From: Arthrobacter sp. efr-133-TYG-118
GTDB taxonomy: Bacteria > Actinomycetota > Actinomycetes > Actinomycetales > Micrococcaceae
Assembly: GCF_030209755.1 (NCBI RefSeq)
Contig: NZ_JARVRH010000022.1
Span: forward strand, 62,001-126,000
Direction of reading: 5' to 3'
DNA: 64,000 nt
Part shown: piece after piece, positions 36,286 to 46,898 of the stretch
Numbering within the stretch: the stretch's first letter is position 1
Layout: each line of letters opens with the position of its first letter
Translations under genes and position numbers: made by a program
Notes under the pieces: generated by a model
Told to the model about the DNA's origin: nothing
Database searches by the model: none
What the model saw: the letters and a program-made list of their open reading frames with translations, nothing else

Positions 36286-37011
36286 CTAGGCTGTGGCGGC
36301 CTGGTCATTCGAACGGTAAGCGTGGATCTTTTCCTCCACGGGTTCGTCTCCTGGTTCGCATGTGGAGTCCAGAGTGATTACTCCATATGTCCAGCCACGG
36401 CGGCGGTAGACGACCGACGGCGTGTTGGTTTCCTTGTCCACGAACAGGTAGAAATTGTGGCCCACCAACTCCATGTTGTCCACCGCGTCATCAAGGGTGA
36501 GCGAAGCGGCGGGGAAAACCTTGCGACGAATCAGGACCGGGGAATCACCGGCCGGAATGTCGTTGTCGACATCGTAGGGCGAGGTCTCCACCGGTGGCGT
36601 CGTTGGCTCCTGGTGGTTGCTGGCCTCTACGTAAATGGGTTCGCTCGCGCTGGCAGGCTCAAGCGTCGCAGTAGCCTCACGAACGGCTTTGGGGGTGTGG
36701 CGGCCGTGGTGGACCTTCTTGCGGTCCTTGGCCCTACGGAGTCTTTCCAGCAGTTTGCTATAGGCGAGATCAAAGGCGGCAAATTTGTCAGCGGCGCTTG
36801 CTTCGGCCCGGATCACAGGGCCCCGGCCCAGAACTGTCACTTCCACCGTGAGCTGGCCCGGTGTCTGGCGCGGGTTGGTTTCCTTTGAAACCTTCGCGTC
36901 AACCCTCTGGACCTTGTCCCCAAGCGATTCAATCTTTGAAATCTTCTCGCCGGCATACTCGCGGAAGCGATCCGAAACGGTCAGATTACGGCCGCTGATC
37001 ATGAACTCCAT
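36286..37011 (-). CDS. hpf: Long-form ribosome hibernation-promoting factor
   Basis: The 241-residue protein begins MEFMISGRNLTVSDRFREYA, the RaiA/HPF fold that enters the decoding site of idle 30S subunits. A Lys/Arg-rich linker with acidic stretches follows. The C-terminal dimerisation domain (about 180-235; FPAASLTLDDAVDNMELVGHNFY over 23 residues, and SVVYRRRGWTYGVITL) joins two 70S into 100S dimers. ATG at 37011 is taken over a TTG at 37023 because GGAGG at 37016-37020 is well placed for it and lies inside any longer version. Confidence 0.94.
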   Translation of the reverse strand: MEFMISGRNLTVSDRFREYAGEKISKIESLGDKVQRVDAKVSKETNPRQTPGQLTVEVTVLGRGPVIRAEASAADKFAAFDLAYSKLLERLRRAKDRKKVHHGRHTPKAVREATATLEPASASEPIYVEASNHQEPTTPPVETSPYDVDNDIPAGDSPVLIRRKVFPAASLTLDDAVDNMELVGHNFYLFVDKETNTPSVVYRRRGWTYGVITLDSTCEPGDEPVEEKIHAYRSNDQAATA

Positions 37012-37136
37012 GGTGCCCTCCAAACAACTCAGGTGACACGATAAGGGCGCTTCTCGGGGCTGATCTGACGGACAGTCGAGCCCCTTTCCGAGCCGCTATC
37101 GACAGGTACATCTGTTCTTGGTACCCATAATCGACG

Positions 37137-38084
37137 TTAGTTCATCGCCACTGGTAATTCATCCTTTCGTAACTTATTTTTTGTTTGAGTCGGTGTGGGC
37201 GGCGTGTCCGGACCGCCCACAGGCGGCTCGCTACCGGCCGGCGGCCGGGTGGCTGCAAGGACCACCGCGCCACACACCACGCCTCCCGCCGCCGAGACTG
37301 CCCGGGCGGCTTCGGCGAGGGTGGCACCTGTGGTGAGGACGTCGTCGACGATGACGCATGCCCTACCCTCCAAGGAACCTTTGCGGAACAGGCGAACGGT
37401 CATGGAGCCCCGGACACGGCGCGCGCGCTCTCCGCGGCCCAGGCCCTTTTGCCCGTTTCCCCGTCCGGGCGCCTTCTTCAACGCATCCGTCATGTGCAGA
37501 CCCGGCAAAGCGTCGATGCGCCACAGGCGGCCGAGCAGGAGATGGACCGGACTGAATCCGCGGCGCCGGTAGGCCGCGTTGCTGCTGGGAACAGGTACAA
37601 GACAGATGCCCACCCCGTCTCCAACGGCGGCCCGGATGGCCTTGCCCAGTGCGGGCGCGAGCACCGAGGCAAGCCGTCCCTGGCCTAGATGCTTGAAAGA
37701 AAGCAGGGCCTGGGCCAGTTCGTCCCGATAGTGTCCGCCCGCGACTACGGGCAGGATCACGGCCCCGTCCACCGTGAGCAATGCCGGCGCCTGTCCTTCA
37801 GCGCGGAATGGACGGGTGCACAGAAGGCGCAACCGCCGTGCACAGGCGCCGCAGAGCGCCGTATCCTCGGAACCGCAGCAGACACATTCCACCGGGGCCA
37901 GAACGGCCAGCAGCTCGACGAAGGCCTCGCCAACGCCCTGCGCCAGCCTCGCCAATCGCGCGGGATGGACTCCCCGATGGCGCGCGCCCTCACCCCGGAC
38001 GACGGTGAGGTCAGGGTCACGCGCTCGGTAACCGCTGTCAGTACGCATGCCCCAAGCATCTGGCTCCCCGCCTACGGCCAACAC
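37137..38084 (-). CDS. ComF-family phosphoribosyltransferase-like protein
   Basis: A 315-residue protein with an N-terminal zinc-finger-like Cys cluster (CVCC, then CGAC, about residues 68-84) and a C-terminal type I phosphoribosyltransferase fold with CVIVDDVLTTGATL, the PRPP-binding loop. ComF proteins take part in DNA uptake and related DNA handling. Whether this one does is unknown, since no other competence gene is here. The first 40-60 residues look poorly conserved, so the start could be at ATG 38048 or a later GTG. It lies between lpqB and hpf. Confidence 0.82.
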   Translation of the reverse strand: MLAVGGEPDAWGMRTDSGYRARDPDLTVVRGEGARHRGVHPARLARLAQGVGEAFVELLAVLAPVECVCCGSEDTALCGACARRLRLLCTRPFRAEGQAPALLTVDGAVILPVVAGGHYRDELAQALLSFKHLGQGRLASVLAPALGKAIRAAVGDGVGICLVPVPSSNAAYRRRGFSPVHLLLGRLWRIDALPGLHMTDALKKAPGRGNGQKGLGRGERARRVRGSMTVRLFRKGSLEGRACVIVDDVLTTGATLAEAARAVSAAGGVVCGAVVLAATRPPAGSEPPVGGPDTPPTPTQTKNKLRKDELPVAMN

Positions 38085-38128
38085 TCCCGAAACGCCCTAT
38101 GTGGAAAACCGCCCTTCGCGGAGAAAGC

Positions 38129-39865
38129 CTAGCCCGGGAAGGAAGGGTCTACCGGGCCCTTGAGTTGCAGTTCCCAGCCGTTGCCTACTCGTTGGAACAC
38201 GCCAGCGCCCGACTGTCCGAAAATCTGCTCCGGTCCATTGCCCGCGCTGATAGTCGTCAGGTTCGGCCATGCCGGCAACAGCTGCGGCTGGCTCGATGTC
38301 AGGGACAACAGTTCGGGAACCACGTTCTCAGTTGATGAGGCTTTCATCACCGCGACTGTCGTGGAATTGACCCAAACCCCTTGATCAACGGGAGCGGAAG
38401 AGAACAAGGTTATGGGTGCAGTCAAATCCTTGGGGGTGCCGTCAGAATTGCGGACAATACCGGTCACCTGCACCGATGACTTGCCGTTCATTTCCGAGAT
38501 GACCAGTGCGCGCGTCCCTTCACGGGATATCCGGAAGTCCCTCACCACACGCCCTGCCAACCATGCCGGCGTCATCGTCACCGTGGGGACGGGCTGGCCT
38601 TGAGGAACGTTGGACGGTTTGAACGCCACGACCTCGATGGCACCGTTGGCTCCCGGACCTGCCGTCCAGACCCAGTCCTGAGGGCTGAAGGAAGGATGGC
38701 TCAGGGTGCTCCTGGTTGTCAGTTGGCGGGCTGGTTGGCCGGGAATCATCGAATACAGGGTGGTTCCGGCACCGTTGAGGAAGGCCACGGCCTGGGACGT
38801 CGGAGACTCGGCGGGAGCGCTCGGGTTCAGTGCGGCCACCGGCTGCATATCCGGAAGGGCCGAGACCCTGTTGTTCTCGTAGCGGACGAGTTCGTCGTTG
38901 CTGACGGCGATTTGGCGCGCAGGAGCATTCTTCTCAAGCACCGGCGGCAGGACCGAGCCGTTGTCCTCCACGCGGACAAGATCCTGGTCAGCCCGTAACT
39001 GAACGTTCACCACGTCCGGTTGGCTACGGAAGGTCAGGGTCAGTTGGTTTTGCATCCGCTGCCGGTCCTCGGCAGACGCATCCACGAGTTCCTTCGCCGA
39101 AAGGTCCACTTGGGCTGCTCCCGACACTACCGGCACCGACTCCCGGGCCAGCTTCATGCTCGAAGGAAAAGCACTGACCACCGCACCCTGGAGGTAGGGC
39201 GCAGGACCGTCGAGCAAGGCGCTGGTCATCGCCTTGACGGTGTTCTTCTTGATGAACCACCGGACGTCCGGAACCGCATACGTGAATGTGGGGTCGTAGA
39301 AATAGATGGGCTGGGCCGCGTAGATGACTTTGAACGTCTCTTCCGGGATCGCGGTGCCGTCCGGGACCGCCGAGATCCGCCATTCGCCGTCGACCTGTTC
39401 CAGGGTCACTGGAATTGTCTCGGTGGTTCCTTCCGGGAACTGCGTCGCAACGCCGTCGGCGTCTACCGCGTAGGCGAGGTCCAACTGGTACTTGAACTCG
39501 TTTTCCACACCTGTCTTGACGACGGTCGCCTTCCTGAAAACGAGCGTGCGTTTGTCGGACTTCCAGCTGACGGACAGCGCCTGCGTGAGGTACTGCCGGG
39601 CTACGGCGTAGTCGCCTTCGTAACCGCTGCCTGCACCGTAGAAGTCTTCGATGATGGACTCGGGGGTGGCGCCGGAGTGTGGCGGCGGAGGGAAGAAGAC
39701 CGGGGCGTTCGGGTTGCCCGCGCTTTCGTCCTTGCTCTTTCCCACGGGACCGGACCGCGGGATCTGCGCGCAGGAACTGAGGACCACCATGAGGACAGCA
39801 AGAACGGCGATCATGGCCCGTAAGAGGTACGGGCGCCGGGACGGGTACGGGCGTCGGGAACTCAA
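38129..39865 (-). CDS. lpqB: Lipoprotein LpqB
   Basis: A 578-residue lipoprotein. Its signal peptide ends in the lipobox VVLSSC, with the lipidated Cys at residue 32. A GerMN domain follows (about 60-320), then a beta-propeller-like C-terminal half. In mycobacteria LpqB binds MtrB on the outside and tunes MtrA signalling. The TTG start at 39865 overlaps the mtrB stop in TTGA (39862-39865), so translation is coupled, and the mtrA-mtrB-lpqB order is the standard actinobacterial one. Confidence 0.93.
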   Translation of the reverse strand: MSSRRPYPSRRPYLLRAMIAVLAVLMVVLSSCAQIPRSGPVGKSKDESAGNPNAPVFFPPPPHSGATPESIIEDFYGAGSGYEGDYAVARQYLTQALSVSWKSDKRTLVFRKATVVKTGVENEFKYQLDLAYAVDADGVATQFPEGTTETIPVTLEQVDGEWRISAVPDGTAIPEETFKVIYAAQPIYFYDPTFTYAVPDVRWFIKKNTVKAMTSALLDGPAPYLQGAVVSAFPSSMKLARESVPVVSGAAQVDLSAKELVDASAEDRQRMQNQLTLTFRSQPDVVNVQLRADQDLVRVEDNGSVLPPVLEKNAPARQIAVSNDELVRYENNRVSALPDMQPVAALNPSAPAESPTSQAVAFLNGAGTTLYSMIPGQPARQLTTRSTLSHPSFSPQDWVWTAGPGANGAIEVVAFKPSNVPQGQPVPTVTMTPAWLAGRVVRDFRISREGTRALVISEMNGKSSVQVTGIVRNSDGTPKDLTAPITLFSSAPVDQGVWVNSTTVAVMKASSTENVVPELLSLTSSQPQLLPAWPNLTTISAGNGPEQIFGQSGAGVFQRVGNGWELQLKGPVDPSFPG

Positions 39866-41862
39866 GGTGCCGTCCCCCCCTGGGCTGTGCCGGCGTCGTC
39901 GTTGCCCGCCGGAGGCAGTACAGGAGGCAGTACGGCGGGCAGTGCAGGAGGCAGTGCCGGACCATTCTCCGGCCCCGGGTCCGCAGCGGAATCCCGCTCG
40001 GGGGGCGGGTCGCCCGCATCCAAAACGAGCATCTGGCGCTCAGGAGCGGCTCCCGGCAAATGGATATCTGCAGGTTCCAGCTGCAACGGTGATTTCACGA
40101 TGGTGCCTCCCTTCTTGAGAGGCAGGGTCAACCGGAAGTTGGAACCGGATCCCTTGCGCCCCCAAGCCTGCAACCAACCGTTGTGGAGCTTGGTGTCCTC
40201 CGCGGCGATGGAAAGTCCCAGTCCGCTGCCGCCCGTGGTCCGCGCACGTGCGGGATCTGCACGCCAGAAACGATCAAAGACCCGCGCGGTTTCCGCCGCG
40301 GTCATCCCTATCCCGAAGTCACGCACAGAGATCGCGACTGCTTCGTGGTTGGCCGCAACGGAAACGTGGACAGGCTTCCCCTCGCCGTGTTCGACGGCGT
40401 TGAGCAGCAGGTTCCGCAGGATGCGGTCGATCCTGCGGGCGTCCATCTCCACGATGATGCGCTTGTGGCGCGAGGTAAGGCGCACCTCGGAGCCGTACTC
40501 CGCGGCAACGGGCGAGGCGCCGTCGATGACATGCGAAACGACCTGGAAGATGTCCGTCGGCTCGGAGTCCAACACCGCGGCCCCGGCGTCGAAGCGTGAA
40601 ATCTCGAGCAGGTCCGAGAGTAGTGACTGGAAACGTTCCACCTGGTTGTAAAGCAGTTCCGCGGAGCGCTTGTTGACGGGGTCGAAGTCATCGCGGGCAT
40701 CGAACAACACTTCCGCTGCCATCCGAACGGTCGTGAGCGGTGTCCGCAGTTCATGGGACACATCGGAGACGAAGCGCTGCTGCATCTGGGACAACGTGGC
40801 CAGCTGCGTAATCTGTTCCTGCAGGCTCGCGGCCATGTGGTTGAAGGAGGCGCCCAGCCTGGCCACCTCGTCTTCGCCCTTGACCACCATCCTCTCCTGC
40901 AACTGGCCAGCGGCCAGCTTCTCGGAGACGACGGCGGCGTGGCTCACCGGACTCACGACGTTCCTGGTCACGTACCAGGCGATACCGCCGATCATCAGGA
41001 TGAGCGCGGCGCCGCCCGCCCACAGCACATTCTGGATTTCGTCCAAGGTTTGTTGGGCGGTATCCAGGTCATAGAGGAGATAGAGCTCGTAGACCGTGCC
41101 GTTGAACGTGACCTTGTTGCCGACGGCGATGCCGGGGTGGTCCTGGTTGCCGACCGGGAACTCGGTGGAAGCCCAGTACTGGTCCTTGCCCGATTCCTGC
41201 ACCGACTTGCGAAGTGCCGGAGGAATGACGCGGACCGTCAACTGATCCGAAGCGCGCGATTCAACCCAGCGGTTGCGCGGCTTGGTTTGTTCGGGCATCG
41301 CTTCGAAGACGTATCGCCGCTGGATGACCGAGCCGTTGCCCTCCACCGCTTTGAGCGTGTCATAGACGAGGGTGATGACGCTTGATTGGTCGTTGGCCTG
41401 TGAACCGTCAAAAGTGTCCTGGACTTGCTTGACGTAGTAGCGGCTCTCAGACTCGGCTTGCTTCAACCGCTCCTGGAACAGGTTGTTCGCTATTTGGTTT
41501 GAGAGGTAGGCGCCGACCACCGCAAATGACACCATCGACAACACGATCGTCACCGCGACGGTCCTGAATTCGAGGGAGCGGCGCCAACGTCGCAGCAGCG
41601 CGCGCCACAAATGCCGGATTCCTGGCCGGATATGGCGAAGTCCGGTCACCACAAGTCGGGAGACACGCAGTGCCAGGATCAGGGCGCGGCGCGTCCATAT
41701 GCGGGTGCGCTCCAGGATCCACGGGAGATTCAGTGCCCGGGCGTCCGTGTGTTCCGGGACAGGATGTCCTGAAACGGGATGTTTGACCTTGGCCGCCGCC
41801 TCTTGATCAGTGCCGGGTTCGCCGGTGGAAGACTCAGGCGCCTGCTTTATATCCGACACCAC
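39862..41862 (-). CDS. mtrB: Two-component sensor histidine kinase MtrB
   Basis: A 666-residue membrane kinase. It has a cytosolic N-terminal extension (about 1-98), a first helix at about 100-121, an extracellular sensor to about 278, a second helix at 279-299, then HAMP. HisKA carries VSDVSHELRTPLTTV (His370). HATPase has LLLNAVEHGEGKP and GSGLGLSIA. A long Pro/Ala/Asp-rich tail follows. MtrB controls cell-wall and division genes through MtrA. The GTG at 41862 lies 29 nt inside the end of mtrA, so the true start could be slightly later. Confidence 0.94.
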   Translation of the reverse strand: MVSDIKQAPESSTGEPGTDQEAAAKVKHPVSGHPVPEHTDARALNLPWILERTRIWTRRALILALRVSRLVVTGLRHIRPGIRHLWRALLRRWRRSLEFRTVAVTIVLSMVSFAVVGAYLSNQIANNLFQERLKQAESESRYYVKQVQDTFDGSQANDQSSVITLVYDTLKAVEGNGSVIQRRYVFEAMPEQTKPRNRWVESRASDQLTVRVIPPALRKSVQESGKDQYWASTEFPVGNQDHPGIAVGNKVTFNGTVYELYLLYDLDTAQQTLDEIQNVLWAGGAALILMIGGIAWYVTRNVVSPVSHAAVVSEKLAAGQLQERMVVKGEDEVARLGASFNHMAASLQEQITQLATLSQMQQRFVSDVSHELRTPLTTVRMAAEVLFDARDDFDPVNKRSAELLYNQVERFQSLLSDLLEISRFDAGAAVLDSEPTDIFQVVSHVIDGASPVAAEYGSEVRLTSRHKRIIVEMDARRIDRILRNLLLNAVEHGEGKPVHVSVAANHEAVAISVRDFGIGMTAAETARVFDRFWRADPARARTTGGSGLGLSIAAEDTKLHNGWLQAWGRKGSGSNFRLTLPLKKGGTIVKSPLQLEPADIHLPGAAPERQMLVLDAGDPPPERDSAADPGPENGPALPPALPAVLPPVLPPAGNDDAGTAQGGTAP

Positions 41863-42508
41863 GAACCGTCAATACAACTTCAGGAGCTTCCGGGTCACGC
41901 TCGATCTTGGACCGCAGGCGCTGGACATGGACATTGACCAGCCGGGTGTCGGCAGCGTGGCGGTAGCCCCACACCTGCTCAAGGAGCAGTTCACGGGTGA
42001 AGACCTGCCAGGGCTTGCGCGCCAGCGCGACCAAGAGGTCGAATTCCAGGGGCGTCAGCGAAATCCGCTCTCCGCCGCGGGTCACCAAGTGGCCCGCCAC
42101 GTCGATGGTGACGTCGGCAATCCGCAGGGTCTCGGGCGCCTTCTGGTCTCCCGGGCGCAGCCGGGCGCGGACCCGGGCCACGAGCTCGGCCGGCTTGAAA
42201 GGCTTGGGCACGTAGTCGTCAGCACCGGATTCAAGGCCGCGAACGACGTCGGACGTATCCGATTTGGCGGTCAGCATGACGATGGGGACGTCCGACTCCC
42301 CGCGGATCTGGCGGCACACTTCGATGCCATCCGATCCGGGCAGCATCAGGTCAAGCAGTACCAGATCTGGTTTGGAGGAACGGAAGACCTCCAGCGCTTG
42401 CCCGCCGTCCGCGCAAAAAACCGGGTCGAAGCCGTCGTTCCGCAGCACGATGCCGATCATTTCGGCCAGCGCTTCGTCGTCGTCTACTACCAGGATGCGT
42501 GCCTTCAT
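41834..42508 (-). CDS. mtrA: Response regulator MtrA
   Basis: An OmpR/PhoB-type regulator of 224 residues. The receiver has the acidic pocket DDD (9-11), phospho-acceptor Asp53 in LLDLMLPG and the Lys of LTAKSD. The winged-helix domain ends in TVRGVGYKAG. Length is as in other actinobacteria (about 225-228). ATG at 42508 is the natural start since residues MKARILVVDDDE open the fold; a longer open frame upstream is not needed. Divergent from the membrane-protein gene at 42685. Confidence 0.95.
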   Translation of the reverse strand: MKARILVVDDDEALAEMIGIVLRNDGFDPVFCADGGQALEVFRSSKPDLVLLDLMLPGSDGIEVCRQIRGESDVPIVMLTAKSDTSDVVRGLESGADDYVPKPFKPAELVARVRARLRPGDQKAPETLRIADVTIDVAGHLVTRGGERISLTPLEFDLLVALARKPWQVFTRELLLEQVWGYRHAADTRLVNVHVQRLRSKIERDPEAPEVVLTVRGVGYKAGA

Positions 42509-42684
42509 AGTTATATATTCCCTTATCGCCAAGCCTTTGTCCCGTTGAGCCCGATCACGGCATGGCGCGCTGCAGCCCGCAAGCAAATGGGCTATGAGGC
42601 CCGACGGCGGAACTATAGGCTGGGGCGAACGGCCCCTTTCGGGGTCCGTGCATTGCTGCGGACGCATCTTTTGGGGAGGAAAAC

Positions 42685-43950
42685 GTGTCACAGCCCGATC
42701 CGGGGAACCAAGCTGAAGAGGGACCGCGGCCGCCGTCGGGCGCACCGCAACCAGGCGCCCAGCCCCAGTGGGGCGCCCAGCCCCAGTGGGGCGCCCAGCC
42801 GCAATGGGGCACTCCACAGTATCCGGGGCAATCGTGGGGCGCGCCGATCGATCCGCGCTGGCCGGCGGGCGGTCCGCCGCCCTATGGCCAGCCCCGCTAT
42901 GTGGCTCCCCCGAAACCCGGAATCGTGCCCCTCCGGCCGCTCTTCTTCGGTGAAATCATGGACGGTGCATTCCAGACCATCCGTCGGAACGCCAAAACCA
43001 TGTTCGGCTCCGCCCTTATTGTCCAGGCAATCTCCGGCGTACTGAGTGAGGTAGCCGCACTGGGCATGCTCGGGATGGTCCAACCGCCCGTAGGAGGATT
43101 CTCGAGCCAAGCCGAGGCGATGCGTTATCTTGGCCCGGTCTTTGGCGCCGTTGCCGGGATTATGGGAATCTCCTTGCTCACCATGGTGCTCGCAGCCATC
43201 CTTCAGGGCGTCATGGCCATCCCCGTCGCCAGGTCCGCGTTGAACCGGCCCACAGCGTTCAAGCAAATGTGGTCCCTGGCCCGCTCGCGTCTCTGGCCCT
43301 TGGTAGGCTTTGCCTCCCTCCTCGTTGCTGGATCATTGCTTTTCTTCCTGGTCCTGTTCTTGCTGGCCGTCCTCATTTTGACCGGATTGGGGCCGCTCGG
43401 GGTGCTTTTGCTTCTCCCGTTGGGATTCGGCGCCGCCGTCGCATACGCATGGATCTATACGAAGCTGTTGGTGGCCCCGGCCGCCATCACGATAGAAGAG
43501 CTCGGCGTCTTCGCCGGGCTCCGGCGCTCGTGGACGCTGACGAGCCGGAATTGGTGGCGGATCTTCGGAATCACGCTGCTCGTGGCCTTCATGGTGGGTA
43601 TCATCGGTTCGGTCATCCAGATTCCCCTGGGCTTGGCTTCCGGTGGAATTAACTCCGTGTTCGCACCCCATGCCGGCGCCTCGCAAGTGACGACGACGGC
43701 GATTGTCCTGCGGGTGGTTTCGCTGGTCGTAGGGGTTCTCGTGAGTGCGGTCGGCTTCGCCTTCCAAACCTCCGTGGCGGCCCTGATCTACATGGACCTG
43801 AGGATGCGGCGCGACGGACTGGACGTGGAGCTCCTGCGCCTTCTGGAAACCGGGGAAGATCCCGACGGCGTTCCGGGCCGCCGCCGGGCACGGCAAGCCG
43901 GTGCGCAATCGTGGCCGCCGAACACCGCTCAGGGTTTCCCCAGAGGATGA
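42685..43950 (+). CDS. Membrane protein with Pro/Gln-rich N-terminus (GDPD-membrane-domain-like)
   Basis: The 421-residue protein starts with a low-complexity cytosolic region that has three tandem GAQPQWG-type heptads at about 25-45. Then come about six membrane helices (roughly 100-370) resembling the membrane domain found with glycerophosphodiesterases (PF10110 type), but no catalytic phosphodiesterase domain. GTG at 42685 has GGGGAGGA at 42673-42680. It overlaps the DUF4129 gene in ATGA and heads a five-gene operon, so a membrane scaffold role for the MoxR-DUF58 set is plausible but inferred. Confidence 0.8.
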   Translation: MSQPDPGNQAEEGPRPPSGAPQPGAQPQWGAQPQWGAQPQWGTPQYPGQSWGAPIDPRWPAGGPPPYGQPRYVAPPKPGIVPLRPLFFGEIMDGAFQTIRRNAKTMFGSALIVQAISGVLSEVAALGMLGMVQPPVGGFSSQAEAMRYLGPVFGAVAGIMGISLLTMVLAAILQGVMAIPVARSALNRPTAFKQMWSLARSRLWPLVGFASLLVAGSLLFFLVLFLLAVLILTGLGPLGVLLLLPLGFGAAVAYAWIYTKLLVAPAAITIEELGVFAGLRRSWTLTSRNWWRIFGITLLVAFMVGIIGSVIQIPLGLASGGINSVFAPHAGASQVTTTAIVLRVVSLVVGVLVSAVGFAFQTSVAALIYMDLRMRRDGLDVELLRLLETGEDPDGVPGRRRARQAGAQSWPPNTAQGFPRG

Positions 43951-44633
43951 TCCCGGCATCGGCGCCCTTCGCCTTTCTTTTCGCCGCCTCCGAGCCTCCC
44001 GTCGATCCCGATCGCGGCGAGGCCCAGCGGTGGGCGGTCGAGGAACTGTCCAAGCCGCGGTATGCATCGGCCAAACCCAGTTGGCTCGCTGAGATCTGGA
44101 ATCAGTTCGTCGACTGGCTCCGCTCCTTGAACGGCGATTCCATCAGCGGAGCAAATATCGGCGTGCCGCTGATCGGCGCCCTGGCCGTGGTCCTCATCGT
44201 GGTTGCCGTGATAGTTGTCAGGCCGAGGCTCAACGCGCGGAAGAAGACGTCGGCGAAGGTTTTCGACGGTGAGCCAGCAGTTGATGCCGACGCGTTCCGC
44301 GCCCGGGCATCTGCTGCGGCAAGCCGTGAGGACTGGCAAACGGCCGTCGTCGAACAGTTCCGCGCTGTGGTTCGCTCTGCCGAGGACCGGGCAGTCATTG
44401 ATATCCAGGCTGGCCGGACCGCGGACGAGGCGGCCGCTCAATTGGGGCGCGCGTTCGGGGCAGCCAGTTCACGGCTTGGGGAAGCGGCCAGGATTTTCGA
44501 TCGCGTGAAATACGGGAAGGCAACCGCCACCGCTTCCGACCATGCTGCCGTACTGGCACTGGACACCGGGCTATCGGCCATGAAACCTGATTACGCCGGG
44601 CAGTCCGCCAACGGTTTGGCGGTGCCGCGATGA
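43947..44633 (+). CDS. DUF4129-domain membrane protein
   Basis: A 228-residue protein with one or two membrane segments (a weak N-terminal one and IGVPLIGALAVVLIVVAVIVV at about 70-90). The C-terminal cytosolic DUF4129 domain (about 115-215) includes VVEQFRAVVRSAEDRAVI and RIFDRVKYGKATAT. DUF4129 is typically found with MoxR ATPases and DUF58 proteins, as here. The ATG at 43947 shares ATGA with the preceding stop. A longer upstream start would overlap that gene. Confidence 0.82.
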   Translation: MIPASAPFAFLFAASEPPVDPDRGEAQRWAVEELSKPRYASAKPSWLAEIWNQFVDWLRSLNGDSISGANIGVPLIGALAVVLIVVAVIVVRPRLNARKKTSAKVFDGEPAVDADAFRARASAAASREDWQTAVVEQFRAVVRSAEDRAVIDIQAGRTADEAAAQLGRAFGAASSRLGEAARIFDRVKYGKATATASDHAAVLALDTGLSAMKPDYAGQSANGLAVPR

Positions 44634-45816
44634 CAGCCGGCCCGAGGACAACCAGCCCAAGCAAAGCCACGCTCCGGTGGTCGGCGCAGTTGCGGGGCCG
44701 GTTGCGCCGCCATATGGCCTGGATCATCATCGGGGCCATCGTCGCGGTACTGGGCTCTGTCACCGTGGCCCAGTCCCCCGCGAACACGGACCCGGCACCC
44801 CTCTCGGCCCGCAATCCCGCCCCGGATGGTGCCATGGCCGCGGCCGAAATCCTTCGGCAGCACGGAGTCACGGTCACGGAATCCGATTCGCTCGCGACGA
44901 CAACCTCGCTGCTGGCCGGGAAACCGGGCGCCACCGTCTTGTTGTATGACCGCAATGGCTATCTCGACTCCGCCCAGTTGCACAGCTTGCTGCAATCGGC
45001 CGCCCGCGTGGTGGTCGTGGCCCCCGGCCTCCGGACCCTGACCGGGCTGAGCCGCGAGATCCATAACGCCGGGGTGGTTCCCAACGGGACGTCAACGTTG
45101 GAAGCGGGGTGCGGGCAAGCGGATCCACTTGCTGCGGGGCGTGTCTCCAGCAAGGGCGCATTGCTCTACACAGGAGCCGAGGTGACCTGCTACCGGCCTA
45201 GCAGCAACGACGGCGGCATGTACGCGGCCAGCGCGGACGGTCGGCTGGTGGTTCTCGGCAGCACAGCCCTTCTCAGCAACGATCTCCTGCAAGTGGAGGG
45301 CAACGCCGCATTGGCCCTCCGGACCCTCGGGCCAACGCCGGATCTCGTCTGGTATCTCCCGGGCCTCGGCGACGTACCGAATGACGCCGGACCGCCCACG
45401 CTGAACGAATTGGCGCCACCGTGGGTTGGCTTCCTGGGATTGTGGTTGGCGGTGCTCGCGTTGCTCGCTGTGCTGTGGCGGGGCAGGCGGCTTGGTCCGC
45501 TCGTGTTCGAACCGCTGCCAGTGGTGGTCAAAGCTGTAGAGACCGCCGAAGGCCGCGCCCGTCTCTACCAGGATTCCCGCGCTGTCAGCCAGGCAGCCGA
45601 TAATCTCCGGGCCGGCACGTTGACCAGGCTTGCCAAGCACTTCCGGCTCGGCCCCGAGTCCGGCGCACATGCCGTCCTCGATGCCGTGTCCCGAAAGGTC
45701 AACCGACCGGCACAGGAGCTGCGAATGCTACTGCTGGACCACCGGCCGCGCACCGAATCAGAACTGGTCCAATGGGCACAAAGCATCGAAAAACTCGAGC
45801 AGGAGGCAACAGCCGC

Positions 45817-45820
<4 letters not shown>
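44630..45820 (+). CDS. DUF4350-domain membrane protein
   Basis: A 396-residue protein. It has an N-terminal membrane helix (about 25-46), an extracellular DUF4350 domain resembling a DJ-1/GATase-like fold (about 60-250; DGAMAAAEILRQHGVTVTES, then RVVVVAPGLRTL), a second helix (about 265-285; WVGFLGLWLAVLALLAVLW) and a helical cytosolic tail. It overlaps its neighbours with ATGA on both sides (44630 and 45817). The family travels with MoxR-DUF58 clusters and has no known reaction. Confidence 0.85.
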
Positions 45821-46860
<1,040 letters not shown>

Positions 46861-46898
46861 TTGCTCGCCTCATGACTCTCTACTTCAGGCGGTACTGA

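Noticed and set aside
37056..37084. Hairpin GGGGCT/AGCCCC between the ComF-like gene and hpf
   Set aside because: Only six outer pairs with mismatches inside and no T-run; too weak to call a terminator.
41810..43045. Open frame of 411 codons opposite mtrA running into the next gene
   Set aside because: It spans the mtrA shadow and a divergent promoter region; no family features.
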